Assembly: GCA_047602365.1 (NCBI GenBank) | Contig: JASGHM010000001.1 | Span: forward strand, 496,001-560,000 | Direction of reading: 5' to 3' | DNA length: 64,000 nt | Origin: Piscinibacter sp047602365 | GTDB taxonomy: Bacteria > Pseudomonadota > Gammaproteobacteria > Burkholderiales > Burkholderiaceae_C | Shown here: piece after piece, positions 21,134 through 29,820 of the stretch | Numbering within the stretch: the first letter of the stretch is position 1 | How the letters are laid out: each line of letters starts with the position of its first letter | Program-made: the position numbers and the translations under genes | Notes under the pieces: model-generated | Database searches by the model: none | What the model was told of the DNA's origin: nothing | What the model saw: only the letters and a program-made list of their open reading frames with translations

Positions 21134-22045
21134 CCGCGCCGCAGCCCCAGCCACATCACCGTCGCCACGACGATCAGACCACCGGCCACCTGCGAGGCCG
21201 CCACCGCCTGGCCCAGCACCGCCCAGGCCAGCACCAGCGCGAAGATCGGCTCGACGTTCATGATCGCCGAGTTGCCGACCACGCCCAGCTTCGGCAGCAC
21301 GGTGAACATGATCGTGAAGCCGGTGCCGTAGAGCAGCGTCAGGCCGACCAGGCCCCACCAACCGGCCGCCGCGTCGGGCAGGTGGAAGCCGCCCTGCACC
21401 GCCACGCCGACGAGCGCCAGCAACGCGACCTGTCCCATCGTCGTCGCGGTGCGCAGGCGGCCGTCGAGATCGCCGGCCTCGTGCTGCGTGAAGACCAGCG
21501 CCAGGCCGAAGGTCGCCGCGGCGGCGAGTGCGAAGGCCACGCCGGCGCCGATGCGGCTCCATTGCCCGGCCGCGCCCAGGCCGGAGGCGGCGCCGAACAC
21601 GTCCAGCGCCAGCGCCAGGCCGGCGAGCATCACCGGCATCGCCATCAGCACCCGCCGCTCCGGGCGGTGGTGATAGACCAGCCGCGCCCACAGCGCGGTC
21701 CACAGCGGGTAGGTGTTGAAGGCCAGCAGCGCCAGCGCCACCGGCAGGCGCGCCACTGCGGAGTACAGACACAGGCTCTGCACCGCGATCAGCACGCCGA
21801 TGGCCGGCAGCGCGCGGCGGTGTCGGACCGTCAGCTGCAGCGGCACACTGCTGCGCGACCAGCAGCGCGGCGACCACCAGCGCCGTGATGCTGCTGCGGA
21901 AGACCACCGCGGTGGCGACGTCGACGCCGTGGTTGAAGGCGACACGCGCCGCGACGTGGTTCGCGCCCATCAGCAGCGCGATCAGCAGCAGCGTGGCGAA
22001 GGCGGCGGTCGAGAGTGATGCGGGACGCTGCACGGGATCAGACAC
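21130..22045 (-). pseudogene. EamA/DMT-superfamily transporter (frame broken once)
   Basis: Joined, this is about 305 residues with ten hydrophobic helices in two EamA repeats. The N-terminal part runs from MSDPVQRPASLSTAAF to ...ALLVA, and the remainder from SSVPLQLTVRHRRALP to ...TVMWLGLRRG. The frame changes at about 21850-21858; loss of a GC dinucleotide from a GCGCGC-like run would fit (VALLVARSSVPL). DMT proteins export metabolites or drugs; the substrate is unknown. The 3' end overlaps the small membrane gene by 4 bases, and the start overlaps the end of the upstream SDR gene by 8 bases, so it is co-transcribed with that gene. Confidence 0.78.
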
Positions 22046-22808
22046 TCGCCGTCAACCCGCCGTCGACGTACAGGATGTGGCCGTTGACGAATCGCCCGGC
22101 CTCGCTGGCGAGGAACACCGCCGCGCCGGCGAGTTCCTCGACCTCGCCCCAGCGCCGTGCCGGCGTGCGCCCGACCAGCCAGCCGCTGAACGCCGGGTCG
22201 TCGACCAGCTTGCGGTTCAGCTCGGTCTTGAAGTAGCCCGGGCCGATGCCGTTGACGGTGATGCCCAGCGGGCCGAGCTCGGCGGCCATGCCCTTGGTCA
22301 GCATCTTCACCGCGCCCTTGCTGGCGGTGTAGGGCACGATGCCCGGGCGGCCCAGTTCGCTCATCACCGAACAGATGTTGACGATGCGGCCGCGGCCGCG
22401 CGGAATCATGCGCCGCGCCACCGACTGGCTGACCTGGAACACGCTGTCGAGGTTGGTGCGCATCAGCTGCTCCCAGTCGGCCTGCGCGAACTCCTGGAAC
22501 GGCGCGCGGCGCTGCATTCCGGCGTTGTTGACGAGGATGTCGACCGCGCCGAGATCACGCTCGGTGGCCTCGATCGCCGCGTCGACGGCGGCGCGGTCGG
22601 TGACGTCGAAGCCGTGCGAGCTGACGTTCAGCCCCTCGCCCTGCAGTTCGGCCTGCGCCTGGGCGAGCCGCGCCGGGTCGCGGCCGTTGAGCACCACGCG
22701 GGCACCGGCCTGGGCCAGGCCGCGGGCGATGGCCAGCCCGATGCCGGACGAGGAGCCGGTGACCAGCGCGAGCCGGCCGTCGAGGCGGAAGCTGTCGAGA
22801 ACGTTCAT
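22038..22808 (-). CDS. SDR-family oxidoreductase, gluconate 5-dehydrogenase (IdnO)-like
   Basis: A 256-residue classical SDR. It has TGSSSGIG near residue 17, NNAGMQRR near 92, catalytic Tyr-Lys as PYTASKGAV near 159, and the C-terminal YVDGGLTASV. The MQRRAPF stretch after NNAG is typical of gluconate 5-dehydrogenase-like enzymes that interconvert gluconate and 5-ketogluconate or related keto-acids. It is upstream of, and co-oriented with, the DMT transporter. It closes the sugar-acid region before the methionine-cycle genes, and may provide a further oxidoreduction step there (inference). Confidence 0.9.
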   Translation of the reverse strand: MNVLDSFRLDGRLALVTGSSSGIGLAIARGLAQAGARVVLNGRDPARLAQAQAELQGEGLNVSSHGFDVTDRAAVDAAIEATERDLGAVDILVNNAGMQRRAPFQEFAQADWEQLMRTNLDSVFQVSQSVARRMIPRGRGRIVNICSVMSELGRPGIVPYTASKGAVKMLTKGMAAELGPLGITVNGIGPGYFKTELNRKLVDDPAFSGWLVGRTPARRWGEVEELAGAAVFLASEAGRFVNGHILYVDGGLTASV

Positions 22809-22880
22809 GGGTCAGCCCCGGGGATTTCGTGCGAAGGTTGCCAGTCTCGCATTCCCGCGCCGACCTTGCCGGCGATGCGC

Positions 22881-22889
22881 TGTTAGAAT
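22881..22889 (+). promoter_or_regulatory. Extended -10 promoter for the SAH riboswitch/ahcY transcript
   Basis: TGTTAGAAT fits an extended -10 element (TGn followed by TAGAAT, five of six to consensus). No good -35 lies at the usual spacing. Transcription would begin at about 22896-22898, immediately at the first riboswitch base, which supports the call. Confidence 0.5.
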
Positions 22890-22897
22890 GCGGCCGG

Positions 22898-22968
22898 TTC
22901 CGAGGAGCGTTGCAAGGCCTGCACTCAGGCCCCAGGCTCGGAAACTGCAAAGCAACGGCGCTCACCCG
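22898..22968 (+). ncRNA. S-adenosylhomocysteine (SAH) riboswitch
   Basis: The core begins TTCCGAGGAGCGTTGC, continues with CCAGGCTCGGAA at about 22932-22943 and ends GCAACGGCGCTCAC at about 22952-22965. P1 pairs CCGAG with CTCGG. The GAGCGTTGC arm pairs with GCAACG...GCTC, forming the long-range helix of this class. The match to the known SAH element (ahcY leader motif) is essentially complete in the conserved bases. It normally turns on ahcY when the toxic by-product SAH accumulates. It lies 80 bases upstream of the ahcY ATG, leaving room for a ribosome-site or terminator switch. Confidence 0.93.
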
Positions 22969-23047
22969 CACGACCAGACCTCGTGGGTGAGATGAAATGA
23001 TCTCCTGACGTGTCCCGCTGCGGGTTCCATCTCTTCTGGAGCCTGAC

Positions 23048-24482
<1,435 letters not shown>

Positions 24483-24492
24483 GCGGCCTGCG

Positions 24493-25254
24493 ATGCGCGC
24501 CGACCAGCTGCTGGTGCAGCGCGGTCTCGCGCCCTCGCGTTCGGCCGCGCAGCGACTGATCGCGAACGGCGCGGTGCGCTGGCGCGCGCCGGCGGGCTGG
24601 ACGGCACCGCGCAAGGCCGGCGACGAACTGCCCGAGGGCTGCGAGCTGCAGCTCGCCGACGACGCCGAGCTGCGCTGGGTGTCGCGCGGCGGGCTGAAGC
24701 TGGACGGCGCGCTGGTGCGCTGCGCCATCGCCGTGGCGGGGCGCACCTGCCTGGACGTCGGCCAGAGCACCGGCGGCTTCACCGACGTGCTGCTGGCGCG
24801 CGGCGCGGCGCGGGTGGTCGGGGTCGACGTCGGCCACGGGCAGTTGCATGCGAAGCTGCGTGGTGATGCGCGCGTGGTCGCGATCGAGGGCCTCAACGCA
24901 CGGTCGCTCGATGCGTCGCAGCTGCCCGAGCCACGCTACGGCCTGATCGTCGGCGACCTGTCGTTCATCTCGCTGACGCTGGTGCTGCCGGCGCTCGCGC
25001 CGCTGCTGGCCGACGACGGCGAGCTGCTGATGCTGGTCAAGCCGCAGTTCGAGCTGCAGCCGGCCGACATCGGCAAGGGTGGCATCGTGCGCGACGAAGC
25101 TGCCCATGCGCGCGTCGAGGCCCGCATCCGCGAGGCCTGCACGGCCTGCGGCCTGGCCGTGGCCGACTGGTTCGACAGCCCCATCGCCGGCGGCGATGGC
25201 AACCGAGAGTTCTTTGTGCGGGCACGCCATCGCGGCGCCGCCCGAGGAGAGTGA
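24493..25254 (+). CDS. TlyA-family rRNA methyltransferase / hemolysin-like protein
   Basis: A 253-residue protein with an N-terminal S4 RNA-binding domain (residues about 1-60: RADQLLVQRGLAPSRSAAQRLI) and an FtsJ-like Rossmann methyltransferase domain. The SAM motif reads LDVGQSTGGFTDVLL; the usual Ser after DVG is Gln here. VGDLSFISLTLVLPAL and LVKPQFEL follow. TlyA proteins 2'-O-methylate cytidines in 16S and 23S rRNA. It lies 10 bases after ahcY and ends 1 base before metF, so a SAM-consuming enzyme is placed in the riboswitch-controlled unit. Confidence 0.9.
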   Translation: MRADQLLVQRGLAPSRSAAQRLIANGAVRWRAPAGWTAPRKAGDELPEGCELQLADDAELRWVSRGGLKLDGALVRCAIAVAGRTCLDVGQSTGGFTDVLLARGAARVVGVDVGHGQLHAKLRGDARVVAIEGLNARSLDASQLPEPRYGLIVGDLSFISLTLVLPALAPLLADDGELLMLVKPQFELQPADIGKGGIVRDEAAHARVEARIREACTACGLAVADWFDSPIAGGDGNREFFVRARHRGAARGE

Positions 25255-25255
25255 G

Positions 25256-26104
25256 ATGGATACCTTGAAACTTCCCGTTCCGGTGAGCTTCGAGTTCTTC
25301 CCGCCGAACACGCCGGTGGGCAGCGAGAAGCTGCGCACGGTCGTCGCCGAACTGGCGCCGACGAAACCCGAGTTCTTCAGCGTCACCTACGGCGCCGGCG
25401 GCTCGACGCGCGAGAAGACGCTGGCCACGGTCAGCGAGATCGCCGCGATGGGCCACGACGCGGCGGCGCACCTGTCGTGCATCGGCGCGACGCGCGAGAG
25501 CATCGCCGAGATCCTCGCCACCTACCGCGAGCGTGGCATCCACCGCCTGGTCGCGCTGCGCGGCGACCTGCCCAGCGGCACCGCCACCGCCGGCGAGTTC
25601 CGCTATGCGAGCGACCTGGTGCGCTTCATCCGCGAGACGGAGGCGAACCACTGGCACATCGAGGTGGCGGCCTACCCCGAGGTGCACCCGCAGCAGCGCT
25701 ACGCGGCGCGCGACCTGCAGCACTTCGCCGACAAGATGAAGGCCGGCGCCAACGCGGCGATCACGCAGTTCTTCTTCAACCCGGACGCCTACTTCCACTT
25801 CGTCGACGAAGCGCGCGCACTCGGCGTCACCGCGCCGATCGTGCCGGGCATCATGCCCTTCCACAACTACGCGCGCATCGCGCAGTTCGCGCAGCGCGAC
25901 GGCATCGAGATCCCGCGCTGGGTGGCGATGAAGATGGAAGGCTTCATGGACGACGCGGCCTCGGTGCGCGCCTTCGGGCTCGACGTCGTGACCAAGCTGT
26001 GCGAACGCCTGATCGCCGGCGGCGCGCCGAGCATCCACTTCTACACGCTGAACCAGTCGGCGCTGTCGCTGGAGATCTGCAAGCGGCTGTCGCGCCCGGT
26101 TTGA
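25256..26104 (+). CDS. metF: 5,10-methylenetetrahydrofolate reductase
   Basis: A 282-residue FAD-dependent TIM barrel. Visible motifs include SFEFFPPNTP at the N-terminus with the catalytic Glu, FFSVTYGAGGSTR, HLSCIGATRE, LVALRGDLP, EVAAYPEVHP, ITQFFFNPDAYFHF and IHFYTLNQS. It reduces methylene-THF to methyl-THF, the methyl donor for homocysteine remethylation. Together with ahcY this completes part of the methionine cycle in one transcription unit. RBS GAGGAGA precedes the ATG at 25256. Confidence 0.96.
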   Translation: MDTLKLPVPVSFEFFPPNTPVGSEKLRTVVAELAPTKPEFFSVTYGAGGSTREKTLATVSEIAAMGHDAAAHLSCIGATRESIAEILATYRERGIHRLVALRGDLPSGTATAGEFRYASDLVRFIRETEANHWHIEVAAYPEVHPQQRYAARDLQHFADKMKAGANAAITQFFFNPDAYFHFVDEARALGVTAPIVPGIMPFHNYARIAQFAQRDGIEIPRWVAMKMEGFMDDAASVRAFGLDVVTKLCERLIAGGAPSIHFYTLNQSALSLEICKRLSRPV

Positions 26105-26156
26105 CCTGGGTCATGAGGCCGCGGAGGCCTCGTTGCGCCTTGGGCACAGTGGCCGT

Positions 26157-26185
26157 GGGGTCTTGATGCACCGCAACAAGACCCC
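26157..26185 (+). terminator. Stem-loop after metF
   Basis: GGGGTCTTG (26157-26165) pairs perfectly with CAAGACCCC (26177-26185) across an 11-base loop. It lies 53 bases after the metF stop and 60 bases before the OmpW gene. No T-run follows, so it may be a weak terminator or an RNA-stability element. Confidence 0.45.
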
Positions 26186-26244
26186 GCGGGTCGCGGTCTG
26201 AAATGCCTGTCGAGGATCTGACCTCGCATTGACAGGACAACATC

Positions 26245-26850
26245 ATGACCAACAAGACCTTCCAACGCGCCGCCCTCGCTCTTGCCGTGGCCGGCGGCCT
26301 TGCCGTTCCGATGCTCGCCCAGGCCCAGGCCACGCCCTGGATGGTGCGCGTGCACGCGCTCAACCTCGACAGCGCCAACAAGGACAGCACCGGCCTCGAC
26401 CTGACGGTCAACAACAAGGTGTTCCCGGAAGTCGACATCTCGTACTTCTTCTCGCCCAACCTCGCCGCCGAACTGGTGCTGACCTACCCGCAGAAGCACA
26501 CCGTCAAGGCGGGCGGCGCCGAGATCGGCTCGCTCAAGCACCTGCCGCCGACGCTGTCGCTGCAGTACCACTACACCGACCTGGGCGCCTTCAAGCCCTA
26601 CGCCGGCGTCGGCCTGAACTACACGCGCTTCTCCAGCGTGAACCTGCCGGCCGGTGTGTCGATCGACAAGAACAGCTTCGGCCTCGCGGTCGGCGCCGGC
26701 TTCGACTACGAGATCCAGAAGAACGTCTACTTCAACGTCGACGTGAAGAAGGCGCAGATCAAGACCACGGTCAGCGCCGGCGGCAACGACCTCGGCGACT
26801 TCAAGGTCGACCCGCTGCTGGTCGGCGTGGGCATCGGCTGGCGGTTCTGA
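26245..26850 (+). CDS. OmpW-family outer-membrane protein
   Basis: A 201-residue beta-barrel precursor with a signal peptide to about residue 27 (ALALAVAGGLAVPMLAQAQA). The OmpW pattern is visible: VRVHALNLD after cleavage, DISYFFSPNLAAELVLTYPQ, then LQYHYTDLGAFKPYAGVGLNYTRF and the terminal VGVGIGWRF, with a C-terminal aromatic for BAM recognition. OmpW forms an eight-stranded channel for small hydrophobic molecules. A second OmpW paralogue is at 47173. It is transcribed alone, with hairpins on both sides. Confidence 0.93.
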   Translation: MTNKTFQRAALALAVAGGLAVPMLAQAQATPWMVRVHALNLDSANKDSTGLDLTVNNKVFPEVDISYFFSPNLAAELVLTYPQKHTVKAGGAEIGSLKHLPPTLSLQYHYTDLGAFKPYAGVGLNYTRFSSVNLPAGVSIDKNSFGLAVGAGFDYEIQKNVYFNVDVKKAQIKTTVSAGGNDLGDFKVDPLLVGVGIGWRF

Positions 26851-26871
26851 TCTGGCGGACTGACCGCCCCT

Positions 26872-26893
26872 CGTCCGGCGTGTACGCCGGACG
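26872..26893. terminator. Palindromic hairpin between convergent genes
   Basis: CGTCCGGCGT pairs with ACGCCGGACG around GT. It lies between the convergent OmpW stop (26850) and the cyclo-ligase stop (26906), so it can serve both directions. A T-tract is lacking. Confidence 0.5.
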
Positions 26894-26905
26894 ATCCCCC
26901 GAGAG

Positions 26906-27487
26906 CTAGAGCAGAGGCTTCTGCCAGCTGACGCCGTCCTCGGTGAGCATGGCGTCGAGCACGAAGTCCTGCTCGGTCGGGAACAGCAGCGGCAGGAAGC
27001 CGTGCGAGTAGCTCACGCCCACGGTCACCGGCCGCGGCGTGATCGACTGCAGCGTGCGGTCGAAGAAGCCGCCGCCATAGCCCAGGCGCACGCCGCCGGG
27101 CCCGAAGCCCAGGCAGGGCACGACCAGCAGTTCGGGCACGAACTCCTCGGTGTCCTTGGGCTTGGGGATGTCGTAGGCATCCAGCTCCATCGGGCAGCCC
27201 GGGTACCAGACGTGAAAGCGCAGCGAGCCGCTGTCGCGGTCCTTGACCGGCAGGCCGATGCGCCGGGTCACGCCTTCCGGCGCACCTTCGGTCCAGCGGT
27301 ACAGCGCCGGCAGCGGATCGAACTCGCCCTTGATCGGCCAGTAGGCGCCGATCGTCTTCTCGGTGCGGCCGACCAGCCAGACGCGCAGCACGCTCTGCAG
27401 CGCGACCGCGCGCTCGAGCCGGTCGGGCAGGGCCTGGCGGACGGCGACCAGTCGCTTGCGCAGGGCATCTCGTTCGGTGGGCTGCAT
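26906..27487 (-). CDS. 5-formyltetrahydrofolate cyclo-ligase (paralogue 1)
   Basis: A 193-residue 5-FCL-family protein. N-terminal ERDALRKRLVAVRQAL matches the basic helix of the family. The ATP/substrate site is LVVPCLGFGPGGVRLGYGGGFFDR, the hallmark glycine motif. It converts 5-formyl-THF to 5,10-methenyl-THF with ATP, salvaging folate; this fits metF nearby. A second, diverged family member is at 29240. This copy has a longer middle segment with Lys-rich KDRDSGSLRFHVW. One of the two may have another role. Confidence 0.88.
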   Translation of the reverse strand: MQPTERDALRKRLVAVRQALPDRLERAVALQSVLRVWLVGRTEKTIGAYWPIKGEFDPLPALYRWTEGAPEGVTRRIGLPVKDRDSGSLRFHVWYPGCPMELDAYDIPKPKDTEEFVPELLVVPCLGFGPGGVRLGYGGGFFDRTLQSITPRPVTVGVSYSHGFLPLLFPTEQDFVLDAMLTEDGVSWQKPLL

Positions 27488-27537
27488 GGGGCGAGGCGGA
27501 GGGCGGCGGAGCTGCGATTGTGCAAGACTGCGCCGCC

Positions 27538-27930
27538 ATGGCCGCCGACACCGAACTCGTCGAACACTGCCGCGAACTGCTGGCCCCGCTCGGCGCCGTG
27601 CGGGCGCGCCGCATGTTCGGCGGCCACGGCCTCTACGTCGACGAGCTGTTCATCGCGATCATCGCCTTCGGCCGCGTCTACCTGAAGGCCGATGCGCAGT
27701 CCCGGCCGCGCTTCGAGGCGGCCGGCTGCGAGCCCTTCGAGTACGACGCCGCCGGCAAGCGCGTGTCGCTGGCTTACTTCACCGCGCCGGACGACGCGAT
27801 GGAGTCGCCCGCCTTGATGCAGCCCTGGGCGCGGCTGGCGCTGGAGGCGGCGCTGCGCGGGCGGGCCGCGAAGGCACCGAAGGCGGCGGCGAAGAAGCCG
27901 CCGGCCAAACCGGCACGGGGCAGACGCTGA
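27538..27930 (+). CDS. TfoX N-terminal-domain protein
   Basis: A 130-residue protein from ATG 27538. The TfoX_N fold is visible as ARRMFGGHGLYVDELFIAII, YLKADAQSRPRFEAAGCEPF and VSLAYFTAPDDAMES. The last 30 residues are Ala/Lys/Pro-rich (APKAAAKKPPAKPARGRR), a tail suited to nucleic-acid contact. TfoX/Sxy proteins affect competence, but single-domain homologues like this have no settled role. It diverges from the cyclo-ligase gene and overlaps the DUF2917 gene 3'-to-3' by 157 bases. Confidence 0.82.
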   Translation: MAADTELVEHCRELLAPLGAVRARRMFGGHGLYVDELFIAIIAFGRVYLKADAQSRPRFEAAGCEPFEYDAAGKRVSLAYFTAPDDAMESPALMQPWARLALEAALRGRAAKAPKAAAKKPPAKPARGRR

Positions 27931-28184
27931 AGCACCGAGCGGCGCGGCTGCCAGCGCAGCGACGCGGCCTCGCCACGGCCCCAGGCCTCGGCGACCACGG
28001 CCTGGCCTTCGGCAACGAACAGCGAATCGCCGGGAGCGAGCACGCGGTCGCTGTCGTCGCCCGGGCCGGCGTCGGTGGTCAGCCAGACGCGACCGCGCAG
28101 GACGGTGATCTCTCCGGCACCATGGGCCATGCGGCGGGCTTGGCCTGGAGCCAGGGACAGGACGGTTGAAGCTTGCGAATCCAT
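27774..28184 (-). CDS. DUF2917 domain protein
   Basis: About 136 residues; I chose the second ATG (28184) because AGGAG lies 7 bases upstream, with ATG 28187 as the alternative. Residues about 10-75 match the cupin-like DUF2917 pattern: LSLAPGQARRM, GEITVLRGRVWLTTD, DRVLAPGDSLFVAEGQAVVAEAW. In Burkholderiales this family sits beside a divergent LysR regulator, as here. The function is unknown; it may be a small sensor or enzyme of the cupin type. The C-terminal third overlaps the TfoX gene on the other strand and is Ala-rich, so the true end could be earlier if the frame is disturbed. Confidence 0.72.
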   Translation of the reverse strand: MDSQASTVLSLAPGQARRMAHGAGEITVLRGRVWLTTDAGPGDDSDRVLAPGDSLFVAEGQAVVAEAWGRGEAASLRWQPRRSVLQRLPRAGLAGGFFAAAFGAFAARPRSAASSASRAQGCIKAGDSIASSGAVK

Positions 28185-28275
28185 CATCAATCTCCTTCAA
28201 GTCACGGTAGGATGATCGGCGTTTTGCCCTGGTATATCCAATGACTTCGGTGTCCTCGATTAATGCGATATTGAT

Positions 28276-29265
28276 ATGAATGCACCACGCCGCCGCCCGC
28301 TCTCGCTGACCAACCTGCGCGCCTTCGAGGCGGTCGCCCGGCTGTCCAGCTTCAGCGAGGCGGCCGACGAGCTGTTCGTCACCCAGTCGGCGATCAGCCG
28401 GCAGATCAAGGGGCTGGAAGACGAGCTCGGTTCGGCGCTGTTCGTGCGCGGCACGCGCCATGTCGAGATGACCCAGGACGCGCAGATCCTGCTGCGCTCG
28501 GTCGAGCCCTGGCTGGCGCGGCTGGACGCCGGCGTGCGGCAGATCCGCGAGAAGCGCACGCGCCGGCGCGTCAACGTGCACACCTTCGCGTCGTTCGCCT
28601 CGCTGTGGCTGCTGCCGCGCATCGAGGCCTTCCAGCGCCAGCACCCGGACATCGACATCCGCGTCTCGGCCCACGACGCGATGACCGAGCTCGACGACCC
28701 CGAGGTCGACCTCATCCTGCGCTACTGCAGCCCTGCGCAGGCGCCGGCCGGCGCGGTGCGCCTGTTCGGCGAGACCCTGACGCCGGCAGTGAGCCGCCAG
28801 CTGATGGAGCGCATCCGCAGCGGCGACGCAGCGCCGATGTCCCGGCCGGCGGATCTGGCCCGGCACACGCTGGCCGAGGAGGACGACCACCGCGCCAGTG
28901 CCGAGTACCTGAGCTGGCGCCACTGGCTGGCGCAGATGGGCGAACCCGGGCTGCAGCCGGGCCGCTGGCTGTACCTCAACTTCACCTACCAGCAGGTGCA
29001 GGCAGCGCTGGCCGGCCACGGTGTCGCGCTGGCGCGGGTCGCGCTGGTCGCCGACGCGCTGGAGCGCGGCGAACTGGTCGAGCCCTTCGGCGTGGCCGGG
29101 CGCATCACCAGCCCCTACTGCTACTGGCTGATCACCTCGCCGGCCAGCCGCGCCCGCACCGACGTGGCGCAGTTCTGCGACTGGGTCGAGGCCCAGGCGG
29201 CGCTGACGCGGGCCGCCACGGGCGAGGACACCACGCCGGTCAGCCCATCACCCCCTGCTCGGTGA
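28276..29265 (+). CDS. LysR-family transcriptional regulator (GcvA-like)
   Basis: A 329-residue LTTR. The N-terminal helix-turn-helix reads LRAFEAVARLSSFSEAADELFVTQSAISRQIKGLE. The effector domain starts at VNVHTFASFASLWLLPRI near residue 97, with DLILRYCSPAQ and the GcvA-type pattern WRHWLAQMG. The AT-richer 85-base gap to the divergent DUF2917 gene is the likely binding region. The effector is unknown. The C-terminus (residues 310-329) is Pro/Thr-rich and overlaps the convergent cyclo-ligase gene by 26 bases. Confidence 0.92.
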   Translation: MNAPRRRPLSLTNLRAFEAVARLSSFSEAADELFVTQSAISRQIKGLEDELGSALFVRGTRHVEMTQDAQILLRSVEPWLARLDAGVRQIREKRTRRRVNVHTFASFASLWLLPRIEAFQRQHPDIDIRVSAHDAMTELDDPEVDLILRYCSPAQAPAGAVRLFGETLTPAVSRQLMERIRSGDAAPMSRPADLARHTLAEEDDHRASAEYLSWRHWLAQMGEPGLQPGRWLYLNFTYQQVQAALAGHGVALARVALVADALERGELVEPFGVAGRITSPYCYWLITSPASRARTDVAQFCDWVEAQAALTRAATGEDTTPVSPSPPAR

Positions 29266-29809
29266 CGATCAGCGTCAGCGGGATGTCGTGCGGCTGCGGC
29301 ACGAACTCGGCAGCACCCAGCGCGCAGAAGCTCCAGGCCACGCCGACGGTGGTGACTTGCGGGTGTGCCGCGAGGAAGCGGTCGAAGTAGCCGCCGCCGT
29401 AGCCGAGCCGGTAGTGGCCGGCCGCAAAGCCGACGCAGGGCACCAGCACCACGTCGGGCACCACGCGCGGGCCGCTGGCGCTGGCGATGCCGCACTCGTC
29501 GGCCACCATCGCGGCCTGCCGATCCCATTGGCGGTAGTGCATGTCGCGCGGCTCGCGGACGCAGTACGGCAGCGCCCAGGGCAACTTGTCGCAACATGGG
29601 TCGTCGCCCAATGCAACCACTGCGTTAAATTCGGATCGTATCGATGCATAGACGCCCAGGCAGTCCGGCTCCAGCTGGGACACCACCTGCGCGAGATGCC
29701 GACCCAGCGCCGACTGGGCCTCGGCAAACCCGGGTGAGGTGCCGAACTGCTGGCGCTGTGCGCGCAGCCGGTTGCGCAGTTCACTGCGCGCGGGCGTGAT
29801 GTCGGTCAA
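29240..29809 (-). CDS. 5-formyltetrahydrofolate cyclo-ligase (paralogue 2)
   Basis: A 189-residue 5-FCL-family protein starting MTDITPARSELRNRLRAQRQQF. The signature is VLVPCVGFAAGHYRLGYGGGYFDRFL. It differs from paralogue 1 by about 2.3 kb of position and considerable sequence. The start is 11 bases from the divergent lytic transglycosylase start, so promoters must overlap or lie inside the opposite gene. The middle contains YASIRSEFNAVVAL, as in the family's substrate region. It likely has the same reaction on 5-formyl-THF; a subfunctionalised role is possible. Confidence 0.87.
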   Translation of the reverse strand: MTDITPARSELRNRLRAQRQQFGTSPGFAEAQSALGRHLAQVVSQLEPDCLGVYASIRSEFNAVVALGDDPCCDKLPWALPYCVREPRDMHYRQWDRQAAMVADECGIASASGPRVVPDVVLVPCVGFAAGHYRLGYGGGYFDRFLAAHPQVTTVGVAWSFCALGAAEFVPQPHDIPLTLIVTEQGVMG

Positions 29810-29820
29810 GACGAACTCGA

